From Rhizodiscina lignyota (Eukaryota > Ascomycota > Dothideomycetes > Aulographales > Rhizodiscinaceae), in NCBI GenBank assembly GCA_010015805.1, contig ML978123.1:1984001-2048000 (forward strand): DNA of 64,000 nt. The letters are read 5' to 3'. The notes under the pieces were generated by a model. That model was not told where the DNA came from. It searched no databases and was given only the letters and a program-made list of their open reading frames with translations. Both the position numbers and the translations under genes were made by a program. Below are positions 1 to 12,724 of the stretch, piece by piece. Positions within the stretch are counted from its first letter, which is position 1; each line of letters starts with the position of its first letter.

Positions 1-3000
1 AAGGCGAAGGAACCAAAGGATGGATTAATGGGCGAGCCTTGAGACTCGTATTCCAGAATCTACTGGTCGAGCGAAATGAAACTGTACTCACGCTATCACT
101 GCAAGTATGGAAAGCTCTGGTCTCTTCAATATCTGCCGACGGCCCGGAACACTTCGCACAGGAATTCGAAGCCCATATTGATCCGCTCATCGCACTCACT
201 CTCAGCCCAATTGGCGTTTCGCGTCACCCACTGCCAATGGATGCCACATTATTCATCAAACCATCTGGCCAACCTTTCATGCCGAATGGGTCGCACTCAC
301 ATGCTCGCCGGCAATCAACCGCCGGTGCAGAGCCGCCTAAGAAACGCCGCAAATCGGACAAAGCAAAGGAGGTCCCTACAACGACTTATGCAAGCCACAA
401 CATTGACGGACCGATTATGGACGGAGATGTTGATCTTGTTGGTGCTGATGTTATGATCCGATCGAAGATCTTTTCTTCCAAGGCTTTGGGGGTAGCAATG
501 AGCACTTGGCCCATTGGTTCAAGAAAATCAACCTTCGAGCCCAGGCTTCTACCACATTTGAACTCTCCCAACTCTTCGACTCAACTTACAACGGCAATGG
601 TCATCGAGGAATATGCCAAGCTTCTTCCCTCATCGGACGACCTTGCATCAGGCCTCTCACAAGCCCTGCACCCGCTGCTAGAGACGGAACGACCTGTCTG
701 GTATAGAGACTTGACCAACTATCTGCAGGTACTGCGTGCTCAGTGCCAGTCGCTCTTGAACACTTTCAAAGAACAAGGCCGCGTCAGGAGTCTTCCAGGC
801 GTTGCACCCGTCGTACAAGGAGAGGAGAATGCGTCAACTTTTGCATTCGGCATTAGTGACGCTGACAAGATTCTTGGGCCGGAGTATGATAGACTTATGA
901 AGTCTTTAACTCCATCACAGAGGATAGTGGCTCAGCAGGCTCTCGCCGACGCTCGTGTAGACGCCCAAACAGCGATGAAGGAAGCAAAGACTGTGAAAGA
1001 GCAACGGGATCTTCGGATAAAAGCTGCTGCTGCTGCTGCTTTAGTGGCACTGAAAAGTGTTAATGCCCAAAGACCAGGCGACATCATCAAACATGTGATG
1101 GAAAGCATAAAGAGGGAGGAAAACACAGAGCTGCAGAAACGATCAGCAGCTGCCGTGGCTGCTCTCATTGAGTACCTGGCTGCCTCTGGACGTAAGCCCC
1201 CTGTTTCGAAAGTGGTGGGCAATCTCGTCAAGTACTGCTGTATGGAGACTGCGGAAACGCCAGAGTTCCATACTTTCGCGGATATGACCACGGGCATTGT
1301 GAGTCTCAAGAAGGACGAAAATATTCGAGATCACCCCGACGCAGCGGTATTTGAGCGCGAAGCGAAAGCGGCGAGAATCACCAGACGAGGTGCGAAAGAG
1401 GCCCTCGAACAGCTTACTGTGAATTTTGGCGGGCAGTTGTTTGACCGAGTACCAAATCTTCGCACGCTGATTGAGGGACCCATACTTGAAGCCTTCTCAA
1501 CCGATGATCTCCCAGAAAAAATATACGACTCCGCCACATTCTTCGGCCAAGACGTTGTCGATGCACTCTCGACTCTCCGCGCTCTTGTTCCTAAATTCCA
1601 CCCCGATCTCAAGCCGTTCGTTCTGGAGCTTCTCCCTCTCATCGCAAAGGCACTTCAATCGAAGCTCGCTGTATTACGGTATATGGCAGCCAAGTGTTTT
1701 GCCACGATCTGCAGTGTTATGACAATCGAGGGCATCACTATGCTCGTTGAAAAGGTTTTACCTTCGATCAGTAACGCCATTGATGTGCATTGTCGACAAG
1801 GCGTTATCGAGTGCATATATCACCTTATCCATGTCATGGAAGATGGCATTCTACCTTATGTAATCTTCTTGATTGTGCCGGTACTTGGGCGAATGAGCGA
1901 CTCAGACAACGAAGTGCGTCTCATTGCGACAACGACCTTTGCCACGCTTGTCAAGCTGGTACCATTGGAAGCTGGTATTCCTGATCCGCCTGGCCTGTCT
2001 CAAGAGCTACTCAAAGGTCGCGACCGAGAGCGGAAATTCATTGCCCAGATGCTGGACGCACGTAAGGTGGAGCCTTTCGAAATCCCCGTTGCTATCAAGG
2101 CCACTCTACGCTCCTACCAGCAAGAGGGTGTCAACTGGCTCCACTTCCTCAATCGCTACAATTTGCACGGCATACTTTGCGACGACATGGGTCTCGGGAA
2201 AACGCTTCAGACGCTCTGCATAGTCGCTAGCGATCATCATACTCGCGCTGAGGAGTTCGCAAAGACACAGTCACCGGATTTCCGACCGTTACCATCCATT
2301 ATTGTGTGCCCACCAACTCTGTCTGGACATTGGCAGCAAGAAATTCGACAGTTCGCGCCATTCCTGAAGCCCGTTGCTTATGTCGGCCCCCCAGCGGAAC
2401 GTGGCAAGTATCGCTCACAACTAGCAACCGCCGATATTGTCATAACTTCTTATGATATTTGCCGCAATGACATTGACATACTCGCGCCAATCACGTGGAA
2501 TTACTGCGTTTTAGACGAAGGGCATCTCATCAAAAATCCGAAGGCGAAGACCACGCTAGCAGTAAAGCGGTTTGTTAGCAACCACAGGCTCATTCTTTCT
2601 GGAACTCCAATCCAGAATAACGTTTTGGAGCTTTGGTCACTGTTTGACTTTCTTATGCCTGGGTTCCTTGGAACTGAAAAGGTCTTCCAGGATCGCTTCG
2701 CGAAGCCAATTGCTGCTAGTCGCTTTAGCAAGTCTTCATCAAAGGAGCAAGAAGCTGGTGCTCTGGCAATTGAAGCATTGCATAAGCAAGTGCTGCCCTT
2801 CCTACTCCGTCGACTGAAAGAAGAAGTGCTGGACGATCTACCGCCGAAGATATTGCAGAATTATTATTGCGACCTTTCAGAACTGCAGAAGAAGCTCTTC
2901 GAAGACTTCAGCAAGAAGGAGGGCAAGTCATTGCAAGAAAAGGCAGCCAGCAACGACAAAGAGTCCAAGCAGCACATCTTCCAGGCCCTGCAATACATGC

Positions 3001-3953
3001 GCAAGCTATGCAACTCTCCAGCGCTCGTTATGAAAGAAAACCATAAGCATTACCATGAAACGCAGAATTTCCTGGCGAAGCAGGGCACAAGCCTGCGCGA
3101 CCCCGTTCATGCACCGAAACTAGGCGCGGTGAAAGATCTGCTCGTCGACTGCGGTATCGGCGTCGAACACAATTCACTCAACGGCGAGAGTATTCCCACC
3201 GCGTCGGACGCCGTTTCCCAGCATCGTGCTCTTATTTTCTTCCAGATGAAGGAGATGTTGGACATGGTACAGGAGGAAGTGCTCAAGAAGATGTTGCCGA
3301 GCGTGCAGTATATGCGCATGGATGGTAGCGTCGAAGCGTCGAAGCGTCAAGAAATCGTGAACACCTTCAACAGCGATCCCAGCTATGACGTGTTGCTCCT
3401 TACGACAAACGTTGGTGGACTGGGGTTGAACCTTACGGGCGCAGATACTGTCATTTTCGTCGAGCATGACTGGAACCCACAGAAGGATATGCAGGCAATG
3501 GACCGTGCTCACAGAATCGGCCAGAAAAAGGTGGTCAACGTCTACCGCATCGTGACAAGAGGCACCTTGGAGGAGAAGATCCTAAAGTAAGTTTACAGCC
3601 TGGTCCAACTCCTAGGTGTTACTGTACTAACTTAGCTCCGCAGTCTCCAACGCTTCAAGATCGATGTCGCCTCTACCGTCGTTAACCAACAAAACGCAGG
3701 GCTGGGCACGATGCAGACCGATCAGATCCTAGATCTTTTCAATGTGTCCTCTGGCGATGCCGCGGACGCTCCACCACCGCTTCCAGGCAAAGATGACAAG
3801 AACGTCAATGAGGACGATGCGGTCGATGCAACGGGTGAAGTCAGGGAGAAGGGCAAGAAGGGCTTCTTGGATGAGCTGGGCGAGTTGTGGGATGAGAAGC
3901 AGTATGAAGAGGAGTATAACTTGGATTCTTTCTTGGCCACTATGAGGAATTGA
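1..3953 (+). CDS. MOT1: Mot1/BTAF1 TBP-removing Swi2/Snf2 ATPase, 5'-truncated by window edge
   Basis: Mot1 uses ATP to strip TATA-binding protein from DNA in the nucleus. The frame is open from base 3, so the N-terminal HEAT repeats that grip TBP lie left of the window; about 1,297 residues are visible. Seen: more HEAT-like helices and the middle Mot1 domain, then the ATPase with Walker A DDMGLGKT (about 2181-2206), the Mot1-style DEGH box (2514-2525), and the helicase C lobe ending in RAHRIGQ (3504-3524). One intron at 3587-3643 (GTAAGT, branch ACTAAC, CAG) restores the conserved LQRFK..STVVNQQNAGL tail, and the second exon codes the acidic C-terminus ending at 3953. The DEGH form and this tail separate Mot1 from other Snf2 enzymes. 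The TTG at 39 is not a start. Yeast Mot1 is about 1,870 aa, so roughly 570 residues are missing. Confidence 0.97.
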
Positions 3954-4409
3954 AAAGTATAGGCGATGGGGATTCGATGGGAAACGGCCTGGATTGTCTG
4001 GTTTTTTATACTGAAGTATTCGGTAAAGCGTAGCATAGCGTGTGCCTGTTATGGTGGCCAGTTACACTACTCATTGTCATTCGATTCGACTTTGTATTTG
4101 CTACCGTAGCAATGAGAAATTTCACCTTTACTCTCGAAATTGGACCTTGTCCTATTTATACCCCAAAAAAATTGGCCACCAGCCCTAAGGGCAGCCAGCA
4201 TTTACACCTCCGAGTAAGCGAGACTATCTCTGAAAGCATAGTTGTACGTTCTTCGGGGTGTACTGAACAATAGTGAATCGTTAAACAACTGGTGCACTTT
4301 GTTAATTACAGATGTTACACTGTATTTTCATTCCGCGTCTTGATAGCTACAGCCAACTCTTCGTCACATCGAGGTCATGCAGTTTCACACTACATTCCAG
4401 GCCACTCTT
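3954..4409. other. Convergent intergenic, MOT1 / hydrolase
   Basis: This 456 bp stretch separates two genes whose 3' ends face each other. It is AT-richer than the flanking exons and presumably holds both 3' UTRs and polyadenylation signals. I see no gene or repeat in it. Confidence 0.5.
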
Positions 4410-5476
4410 CTAAACATGACTAGCAGCGAAGTTGATAGGCTCGATAATCGCGTTTTCAAACATGCCGTCTCCGGCCACCAAAGCATTGTCGAAGGCGTGC
4501 GGCTGGCCGGGAACCACTACCATCTCAGTCTCTACACCGAAGGCCTTCAGTTTGTTGTGCGCATCCTTAACCACGTTCACATCTACAACCTGATCAGCTT
4601 CACCATGGATGAAGTAAGTCGGAGGAAAGTCTTCGCTGAACCCGCAGATCGGGTCCAGACGATCTACCTCGCTTTCCGGTACGATCTCTGATACCCACGT
4701 GCCGTTACTGATGATGCTGAAGAGCCACGCATTGCGCGGTTGGGCAAAGTCAATCTCTGGCGGCATCTTGAAACCCCCGGATGCAGTCAGGACGAGCGTC
4801 TCGTTCGACGTCGTGACGGGCTCGTCGTACACCTTATCCAAGAAAGATTGCTCGAACTGCGGAACGCCGGCGGCGAGGAGAGTGATTATCTGCTTGACTG
4901 GCTGTCTGTAGAACGGATTGCGGAGGTTGAGCGGGCCGTAGAAACTCAATATGGCGCGTGGTTTCTCCTTCTCAAGACCCTAATAGCGATTCAGTACGGT
5001 ACCATGCCACAGCTTTCAGCGGCCGGGTACCAGCATCATCGCAAGGTGGCCGCCTGCAGACTGCCCAAATGCTACAATTCTATCACCGTCCACCGCGATT
5101 CCGAGGTGCTCCTTCATGATGCTTGGCAAAGACTTCCGACACCAGTGATACGCATCTCGAGTGTCTTGTATTGGTCCGTCATATAATGATATGTTCGGAT
5201 ACAGTCTGTAATCTGGCGAGACGACGACAAAGTTCCTTTCCACGAATGCCTTGATATGGCTCGGAGTTATTAAGTCTCTTCTGCCGGTAGCAAAGCCCCC
5301 CGAGTGGAGTGCAATCGCTGTGAAATGGGATTTTAGTTTTGAGGTGGATGTTCTGGGAAGGCGCATGACGTACCTATCGCTTGTGGCTTCTGATTAGCTT
5401 GATCATTGTAGTGAACATTGGCTAGTATTGGTTGCCCGTCCCCGAAGGTCTTGTATTCGAAAGTCTTCAGCGGCAT
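4410..5476 (-). CDS. Alpha/beta-hydrolase (esterase/lipase-like)
   Basis: Three exons (5476-5374, 5317-5031, 4979-4410) give about 319 aa; both introns (5318-5373 and 4980-5030) have GTACxx donors and keep phase. The oxyanion-hole motif is HSGGF (family HGGG/HGGF), the nucleophile elbow is GQSAGG, the acid is in HGEADQVV, and the catalytic His is in GQPHAFD, so the Ser-Asp-His triad is complete. There is no signal peptide, so a cytosolic carboxylesterase acting on small esters is likely; the substrate cannot be told. I chose the ATG at 5476 because codons further upstream are preceded only by a TTG. It could equally be named a BD-FAE or kynurenine-formamidase-like hydrolase. Confidence 0.82.
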
Positions 5477-5837
5477 CCCTCCGATTAGTTGACTTGATTT
5501 GCGAAGAGCCGTCAATGCTGACCGATTGCTGTTATTTCAATAGTAAGGTTATTCGTCCGACACGCGAGATAAATTACTAATCTCAGAACTGATAGTGGGT
5601 ACTTAATATGAGGGAGCCGGCATTCACGGCGTTTGTGGAGTTCCACATGGTGGTCAGTTCGCACCATATTCTGGATTAGGGAATCAGTAATCTGGTCAAG
5701 ACCCCACAAAGATCAAAATCGAGCTAGTTGTCATTCATGGGGTATTATCCAAAACACAGAGAATCCGAACAAAGCATACTAAGGGCAGCAAAATATAAAA
5801 ATGTAACGTCCCTACAAGGGTTACGAATACGAGCCAA
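5477..5837. other. Intergenic, hydrolase promoter
   Basis: These 361 bp lie between the hydrolase start and the arrestin-fold gene stop, both on the minus strand. The stretch must hold the hydrolase promoter and the arrestin 3' UTR. I see no coding signal. Confidence 0.45.
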
Positions 5838-8311
5838 TCAAATCCAACCACTCTTCTCCTTCTGGCTTTCTCCAAACCACCCCTTCCATCTGTCCCTGCT
5901 CTTACTCCTTGTCCTTCCAAGATGCGGGAACTGAAAATTCCTTGCCCTACTCCCTTCAAACTTGCTCTTGTAGCTCCCGGCGGCACTGCTGCTTTGTCTC
6001 AACCCTAGTGCACCTATGCCGACTTCCTCTTCAACTTCGGCCTCCCGGAATCCTGGTGCGCTGCTCGCACCACCAGCAGGGCGTCGGGACGCCTTCGAAT
6101 TCATTCTGCTCGGGCCATTGCTCCTCAGCTTCGATGCGGAAAACGCGGTTCTATTCGTCTCATTGCTAGCAACGTGCCTCAGGTGCCTCCGAATCTCATC
6201 CTTCTCCTCGTCGCCGAGTACGCGACCTTTGCGGTTGCTGGGCGGTGTGTGATACTCGAAGCTACTCGCGACACGGCGCATCTGGTGCTGCTGCTGTTGT
6301 TGCGGATTTGGAACATATCGACGGGGAGTGGAGTCCAGGATTTGGCCTAGCTGAGCGAAGTCCTCGGCCTCTGCATACGTGCGCTCCATCGACTGCATGC
6401 GTGGTGCAGCGAATGCACGACCTTGGACTGACAGAGATGGCCGGCGGGCGAGAGATGTGTTTGCGGTCTGACGAGGCGAATGGCCATTCTGAGATTGTTG
6501 CTGGAATGCCGTGGCCCGTTTCTCCTCTATGGCTGCGGCAACTTGCGCGACGGAGTTCGGCACTACGTCGAGGGAGTTCATGTGGATGAGAACGATAGGC
6601 AGCTGAACCGTGACAAGTTTGGTATGTGTGGTCCCTATGGTTATGTTCAAGAAGTAGCGCACCTCGAAGTATTTGCCGCATTTTACGGTGGCGTGGCCAC
6701 GAGGCAGTTCGAGATCGTACGTTCGAACATCTGTAGAATGCGCAGGAACGCCGTTCCAGTTACCGACGCCTTGCTTGAAGGCAACTTTGGTGAGAATTAT
6801 CCGCTCGTTGCTGTCGAAAATGCGTGCTTGGCTTGCAGACTTTTCCAGAGTAGCTGCTGCAGCATGTTTGTAACAGAGGATGTCACGTTCCAGCTGCAGT
6901 TCAACCCGTTTTATTACCTTCCGGCTATGGTTTGCGATGTGTACGTCGACGAAAATGTTAGTCCCGCTAACCCAGACCTGTCTGTGCAGACCAGCGGTTA
7001 CGCGAATGGTCTCGATACTTGATTCGCGATGTCGAATGTATTCGTCTGACGCAGTCAAGGGACTTGGGAGAGACATTAAGGCTTTCTCCGCTGAGAAATG
7101 CGTCAGTCAAATCCAATAGCTGTGGGAGGATAAGACCTACGATCGTACACAGATAAAACAGAGACGTCCTGTGAAGAACGAACAAGATATAGCCTGCCTT
7201 GATCTCGCACTAGTAGGGTCACGCACAGAACGTATCTTATCCTCGCATTTTTGGACTGAAAAGGAGGCGGTCCAACGTCCAAAGGCAAGCTGAGCATGAA
7301 TGGAATAGAAGATATCGAAGGAGTGAGCAACCAGAATGGGTCGATAGGTGAAATATGCTTCAAGGATTCCACCATGTTATGTGGAGGCGGGTTTTCTGAA
7401 TCGACAAGTTCTGTCGCTAGATTCAGGAAGACAACCCGTTTTGGCCACGCCATCTCCTCGACGCCAAGGAGGTCTACTGACACTCTCCCGAGTGCCAATG
7501 CTCGTTTATGTCGTAGTCTCTCCGCATCGTCTACGTTGATCTTGACATGGCCTTCAATGCTGCCTCCGCCGACGAAAAGAGAAGCGCTGATGTGCAAGTC
7601 TGCTGATATTCGAGGATGCCGGTGGCTAGGCGCATCCAGGATATCAACCGGTTGAGGATTGCGAATGAATGTTCGGGATGGAACGTGACGTATGCTCTCA
7701 AAGGAAACTGGGTCAAATCGTGCTGCATACTCCTTGACTGGAGATCTGGATTGGCCTCTATTTCGTATTGTATACGCTTGCTCTCTTGGGGGAGGATCAG
7801 GGATTGGTCCCCTTGACTGTGAAGTACTTCTTTGCCTCCTAGGCCGCGACGAAGAACGTGGCGGAACATTTCCGGGGGGGATGCTATATATACTCGAACG
7901 ATCGCCTGGTGTGCTAGGAGAAGCGATTGGTGACTGTCTCCCCGTTCGGTCGGCTTTGTAGAGTGAGTGGGGCTTCTCAAATGCTGCTGTAACGGAGTCT
8001 TTGCGCGCTAACGACACATTACGTGTATGTGATGCTGAAGATTTCTTGCTCAATTGCCTCCTTACAGAGGGCTTTCTGTTCGTCATATCGACGAGGCTTG
8101 GCTCTGTGAGTTCGCGAATGTCTGAGAGTGGCCGCGTTGCCGTCGACCATGGCGGAATACCAGATGTTGACCAAGGCGGCGCACTTGTAGTGTGCGATTG
8201 AAGCGATCCATATGTAGACTTCTCCATGGATGCGACATAGTTATGAGACGGTGCAGGAGGTGGACGAGGATGATTTTCTTGACGATCATCAGGAGAGACG
8301 AAGCGGTTCAT
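5838..8311 (-). CDS. Arrestin-domain (ART-like) trafficking adaptor
   Basis: Fungal alpha-arrestins link membrane transporters or receptors to ubiquitin ligases for endocytosis. A long Ser/Pro/Arg-rich N-terminus precedes an arrestin N domain (starting about ISADLHISASLFVGGGSIEG) and an arrestin C domain (from VTAGLHRQVWVSG to VQLPIVLIHMNS), followed by a disordered basic tail ending KGWFGESQKEKSGWI. One intron, 7091-7140, joins VLSVYD to PEKAL in phase. The start is uncertain. ATG 8311 (MNRFVSPDD) is the safe choice. ATG 8356 may sit in an intron, because GTACGT at 8386 and TTTAG near 8333 can splice in phase to upstream mini-exons that begin with an ATG at 8526. I see no clear PPxY motif, so the ligase link is inference. 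From 8311 the protein is about 807 aa. Confidence 0.85.
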
Positions 8312-10430
8312 AGGTGGTCCTTTTCCGGGTTGACTAAAGGCTGCATGTCTTAGCATTATCTTGCGAAACGATGGAATTCACGTACCACTGTGTGCAGTTT
8401 ACAATGTCCAGCTGCGGTTAGTGATTGACGTTAAAGGGAGGGATCGTAGCTTTTCGCCAGCTGTTAGGCAAGTCTCCGGCAGTGTACTGGGCGGTAAAGC
8501 ACTCACTTGAGGTTCCTGAAAGTCCATGCCAAAGCTCGACTCAAACAACCAAGTGAGTGTCCACCTCCGGCAACCAAACTGCAATGGGTGATCTCATCGG
8601 GATCTTGCAATCGGCAACTCTGAAAATGGCATCGAGCTTCTTCCACAACAGGAGCCGGCAACCATTCTGGAAGTCGCCATCGCCGTGGCCGCTACTGCAT
8701 CAAAGCGCCTTCCTAAACAAACATACAACTAATTGCAAAGACAAGAAGAAGAACGAAGGCAAAGGATAAGGTCGTCGACAGGTTGAGCCAGGTTAGGAGA
8801 GAAGTTCTTGCAAGGTCGCAAGCGCAACATCACACGTATTGGTCTATTCCTTTATGTTGTTCTTCACAAGAACCGTACGGAAGCATCATCTCACAGGTGA
8901 GCTCCAAGGGAAGAGCAGAAGAGCCATCTCATGCTACGGGCCTTCATTTTTCGTTCCTGTACAGCTGAGGCTTTAATCCTCGTCATCGCCTTGCCCATTC
9001 GTCATGGTGCCTTAGAATTCTTCCGGGAGAAAGTCAAGTACTATTTGCATCCTTTTCTCAGCCATTGTGTACTCACTCGTCGCGCTTATTCCATTCAACG
9101 TCGGACATGACAGGAGACGCGGAGGGCCGTTTTTCCAATCTCGAGTTCATTCTTCCTGCAGAAAGACATCGTGAGCTGCAGGAAATCCGGGTGTATGGTT
9201 CTGGCATCCCAGATCAGAGTTTTCTAGCTCGTCTCCAGCGTATCCACCAGAATGAACGCATCCCGGCGTAGCCATCGACACTCTCGCCTAGCTTTTGCAG
9301 CGAAGGGAATGGTCGACGGCGGCATTTGCGGCATCGTGATTGTCAACCCCGCAGAAAGGACTCCTGACTGCTCAACTCCTCACGTCGGTAGGGTCCGGAA
9401 ATCCAGACCATCCCCCATTCGCTACTGAAGCAGAAGTGCATCAACGTTGCGCTCGACAGTGGTCAGGCGGGACACGGCTCAGGATCTGGAGGGGAACAAC
9501 CGGTACTGAGTCCCGAGGGCTTCTTGATGATCGCGACGAAAATTTGGGAAAGAACGACCTGCGCAAGGGAAAGGGTCGATATTTCACAGCACTTCACATC
9601 GAATCTTGGCGAAGGAGGCCCAAATCCGCGGAGATGTGCGCTCGAACCCTACTCTGGTACAGGGCTTCCCAGGATCCTCACACAAGCGACTGCCATAATT
9701 GGAACACGTTTGAACGGTTCTGAATCCTGTCAGCGGAAAAGAACCAAACACCAAAGCACCGATGCTTGATGCGCCCAATGGAATGTGGGAGTCCGCCCGG
9801 ATCCGTCCCCTCCCCAGCGCTGACCATACGGTAATGTAAGTGCTGTATCTAACTTCGGCGCACCACTCCGCTGGGGCTGGGCGCCACGCGAGAAATCCGG
9901 ATTCAGCTGCCCTTTGGATGCTAGCTTCCATCATCGCCGTCCTGGACTGCCCGCCCTCCCTCACCTCGAGGCGTCGAAAATTTTGTCGGCCGCCCACTCT
10001 TTTTCATTCGCCCGCGCAAGCTACGCTGGAGAAGGCGTCAGACGCAGCCTCTGCAACACGGCAGAGCAGGAGGCCAAGCGAACGAGCCGGAGCATGCAGC
10101 GCGCGCATGCGCATCCGGATGGAGTGCGATAACCTTCTTACCCGTGCCTTTTGAACCACTTTTCTGCTCGCACTGTCCGCCGCACAACCTCTTTCTCATC
10201 TGATGTTTCTCTTAGTCACAACCCCAGCTCACCCGCGTACTGGCAGTAGCAATCGCAACCTGCCCAGTTATCGTTTTTATCGCTCATTATAAACTCCATT
10301 ATCAATTCACATTCACCCGTCCCAGCCCTGCGGTAGAGCCGCCGCCCGGATACTCGTAGCTGACGTCTTTACCCCGTGCTACTGTAGCCGAATTGGGGAA
10401 ACTGCTGGAGGGGTACCTGCAGTAGCAGAA
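8312..10430. other. Divergent intergenic, arrestin / kapC
   Basis: This 2.1 kb region separates two divergent genes. The left end may hold small 5' exons of the arrestin gene (donors at about 8505 and 8386). The rest has only short overlapping frames with no recognisable protein. Close to kapC there is a CRE-like site and a long probable 5' leader. Confidence 0.45.
10361..10367. promoter_or_regulatory. CRE-like bZIP site TGACGTC
   Basis: TGACGTC lies 64 bp before the kapC ATG. It is a core recognised by ATF/CREB-type bZIP proteins. Because the downstream gene is itself a bZIP factor, autoregulation is possible but is only inference; a 7-mer can occur by chance. Confidence 0.3.
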
Positions 10431-11894
10431 ATGGGAGATCGCGTCGACGAGACAAAGCCTGAGCCAGAGAGAGACGCGTCTGACGATTCCTTACCGTCGT
10501 CTCCAGAGCAAGATGGTGAGGTGCTTGCTCAAGAGCAGAATCCGGTGCAGAAGCGCAAAGGCGGACGGAAGCCCGTACGTGAAGCCCAGCCCTTCCAGAT
10601 GTCTTTAATGCCCGATTGATATTGGTGTTGACGTTGTACTAGATATACGCGACTTCCGAAGAGCGCAAACAGCGGAATAGACAAGCACAAGCTGCATTCA
10701 GAGAACGTCGGACGGAATATATCAAGCAATTGGAGACGACCATCAAGCATCATGAGGAGAACCTCCAGACGTTGCAGCAGAGTCACCGCACCGCTGCGGA
10801 CGAATGTCTCATGCTAAGATATAAGAATTCGCTGTTAGAGAGGATATTGCTGGAAAAAGGTTCGGAGCACCGCCTGCTGGACTGGAAAGGATATCAAGCT
10901 GACGGCTGTTATAGGGATCGATGTCCAGGCGGAACTGCGCGCAAAGACCGGAAGTCCCAACCTCCATCCAGTTCGCATACCACCTACAACTGCTCCGATG
11001 CCTCAAACTATTCAGCGATCGAGCGTCAGCAAAGGCCATCAGCCACGACGATATATCACACACCCGCCTGCAAAGGCGGACACAACCCCACAGTTGAACC
11101 CTCAGCTTCCAGAAAATGTTCTTCCAAACCCTTCGCCACGATCCAACCCCACTCCAACTGCTTCTCACTTTTCCTCGCCCGCGACCGTCCCGACCCGATC
11201 CCCAAATTTCTTCCCTCAAGGTGGAAGTACGATTTCGCCGTCTCTCGGACCCCTAACTCAACATCCACAGCAACGACACTCTCAACCTCCGCTCAGACCT
11301 AATCTAATCCCCATGCAACCGCCGCAGCGTCCCCCAATCTCAGCGTCTTACACCAGTTCTAGCGGCGTCTCATCGAATTCCGTAGCGAGCGGGCCTGGGG
11401 GAAATGGCTCGGTAAATTCGGGCAAGGGCATATTCCCCACCCAGTTCCAAAGTCATTATGATCAACTCGGCAAGTTATCCCGTTTCCTTTTTCGTTCTAT
11501 AGGCATAGGACTCTGTTCGTCCTAGGCTGATTTCGTTCGTACAGAGCAGGAATACGACGCCGCAGTAGACATGACCGACGACGATGTGCAGTCTCCTCAA
11601 GGCCCTCCTTTTCCAAATCCAAATTCCTTCGCTGCCGGCTCTCAACAGCCGCACGGTCTGCCAACACAGAACGCGAGCGCAATGCAACCACCACCGCAGC
11701 CAATGACCAGCCAGGGCTCAATGAATCAGTTTCAACAAGCGACTGCTTTGCCCAATGCAGAAGGGAACAACGGCTCGAACTATACAGGGATGAATAACTT
11801 CTTCGATCCCTACGATCCAATGCTTGACGCAGATCCCTTTGGACTGAGTGCAAGCATGCATTTCCCAACACAGTTTTCATACGATGCAAGATGA
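10431..11894 (+). CDS. kapC: bZIP transcription factor, KapC type (AP-1-like)
   Basis: Nuclear DNA-binding regulator of about 421 aa. Exons are 10431-10574, 10643-10859, 10915-11469 and 11545-11894. The basic region reads GGRKPIYATSEERKQRNRQA followed by AFRERR, the fungal AP-1-like contact helix; the leucine zipper and the run TADECLMLRYKNSLLERIL match Aspergillus KapC, as does GIDVQAELRAKTGSP after intron 2. The rest is a disordered Pro/Ser/Gln-rich region. Intron 3 (11470-11544) starts with GCAAGT, a non-canonical GC-AG intron, which is the only way to join YDQL to EQEYDAAVDM in frame. No cysteine-rich redox domains like those of Yap1 are visible. The targets are unknown. Confidence 0.93.
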
Positions 11895-12724
11895 AGAGGT
11901 GGAGGCTTGAAGGAGTGCCAATGGGTCTCATCTGATTAAAAACCATACTCGAGTAGACGGCGAACAATTGACGCCTCTACGCGCTCAGTCACGGGCATCA
12001 ACGGCATACCTCGCACGTGGGTTAATTGGCAAATGTAGGCTCTTGCTTTTTGACTTTGCAGTCCAAATTGCTTTCAGAGAATGTCTCTTAGGACCGGCAC
12101 TGATTGTTCCAAGGAGGATAACGAAGAAAGTTTTGTTACCCTGAATTGTCTGTGCTTTTGACGATAGGAAGGAAGGCTGGAGAAGGGCGCGAAGGAGGTT
12201 TGAATTTAACAGGCCAATCATGGCAGACTTTGATCTGCAAGCGATTGACAGGGCAAGCTCGCAGGGCAGGTAGCAATTTTATACGTAGGCATGTTGTGCG
12301 CTTCACACGCCATTGGAGCACGACTCGGGTGGCGCGGTGACGCTGTACCTATGTACCGTTGCATTGTCTTGCCTTTTGCGAATGTAAACATCTACAAATG
12401 AAAAGAGGTGCGCGAGCAAGCTCGTCACACAACTTGCCAGCAGAGTGCCAGATGAGATCGTGGCTGTCTCGCTTAGCTTACTGCTAAGGCACGCCAAGCC
12501 TTAAACTGAAAATTGACATCGTTTTCTCTCCCCCACACACAGCTGCCCTCTCCCTCCAGCTCCCATCACAGCTCAACCAACAGCCACTCGACAGTCCTCC
12601 GAAAACTGTCGTGAGAGCTGCGGTCCTTTGGATCCTGCTCTCTTTACTACTCAGATTGACCTGCGGATTGCGTGCACCCAGTGGGGAATAGCGCGAAAGG
12701 CGCTTGAATTTCCTAGCCGTCAAA
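11895..12724. other. Intergenic, kapC / STM1-like
   Basis: These 830 bp hold the kapC 3' UTR and the promoter plus 5' UTR of the next plus-strand gene. I see no coding frame with family resemblance and no repeat. Confidence 0.45.
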
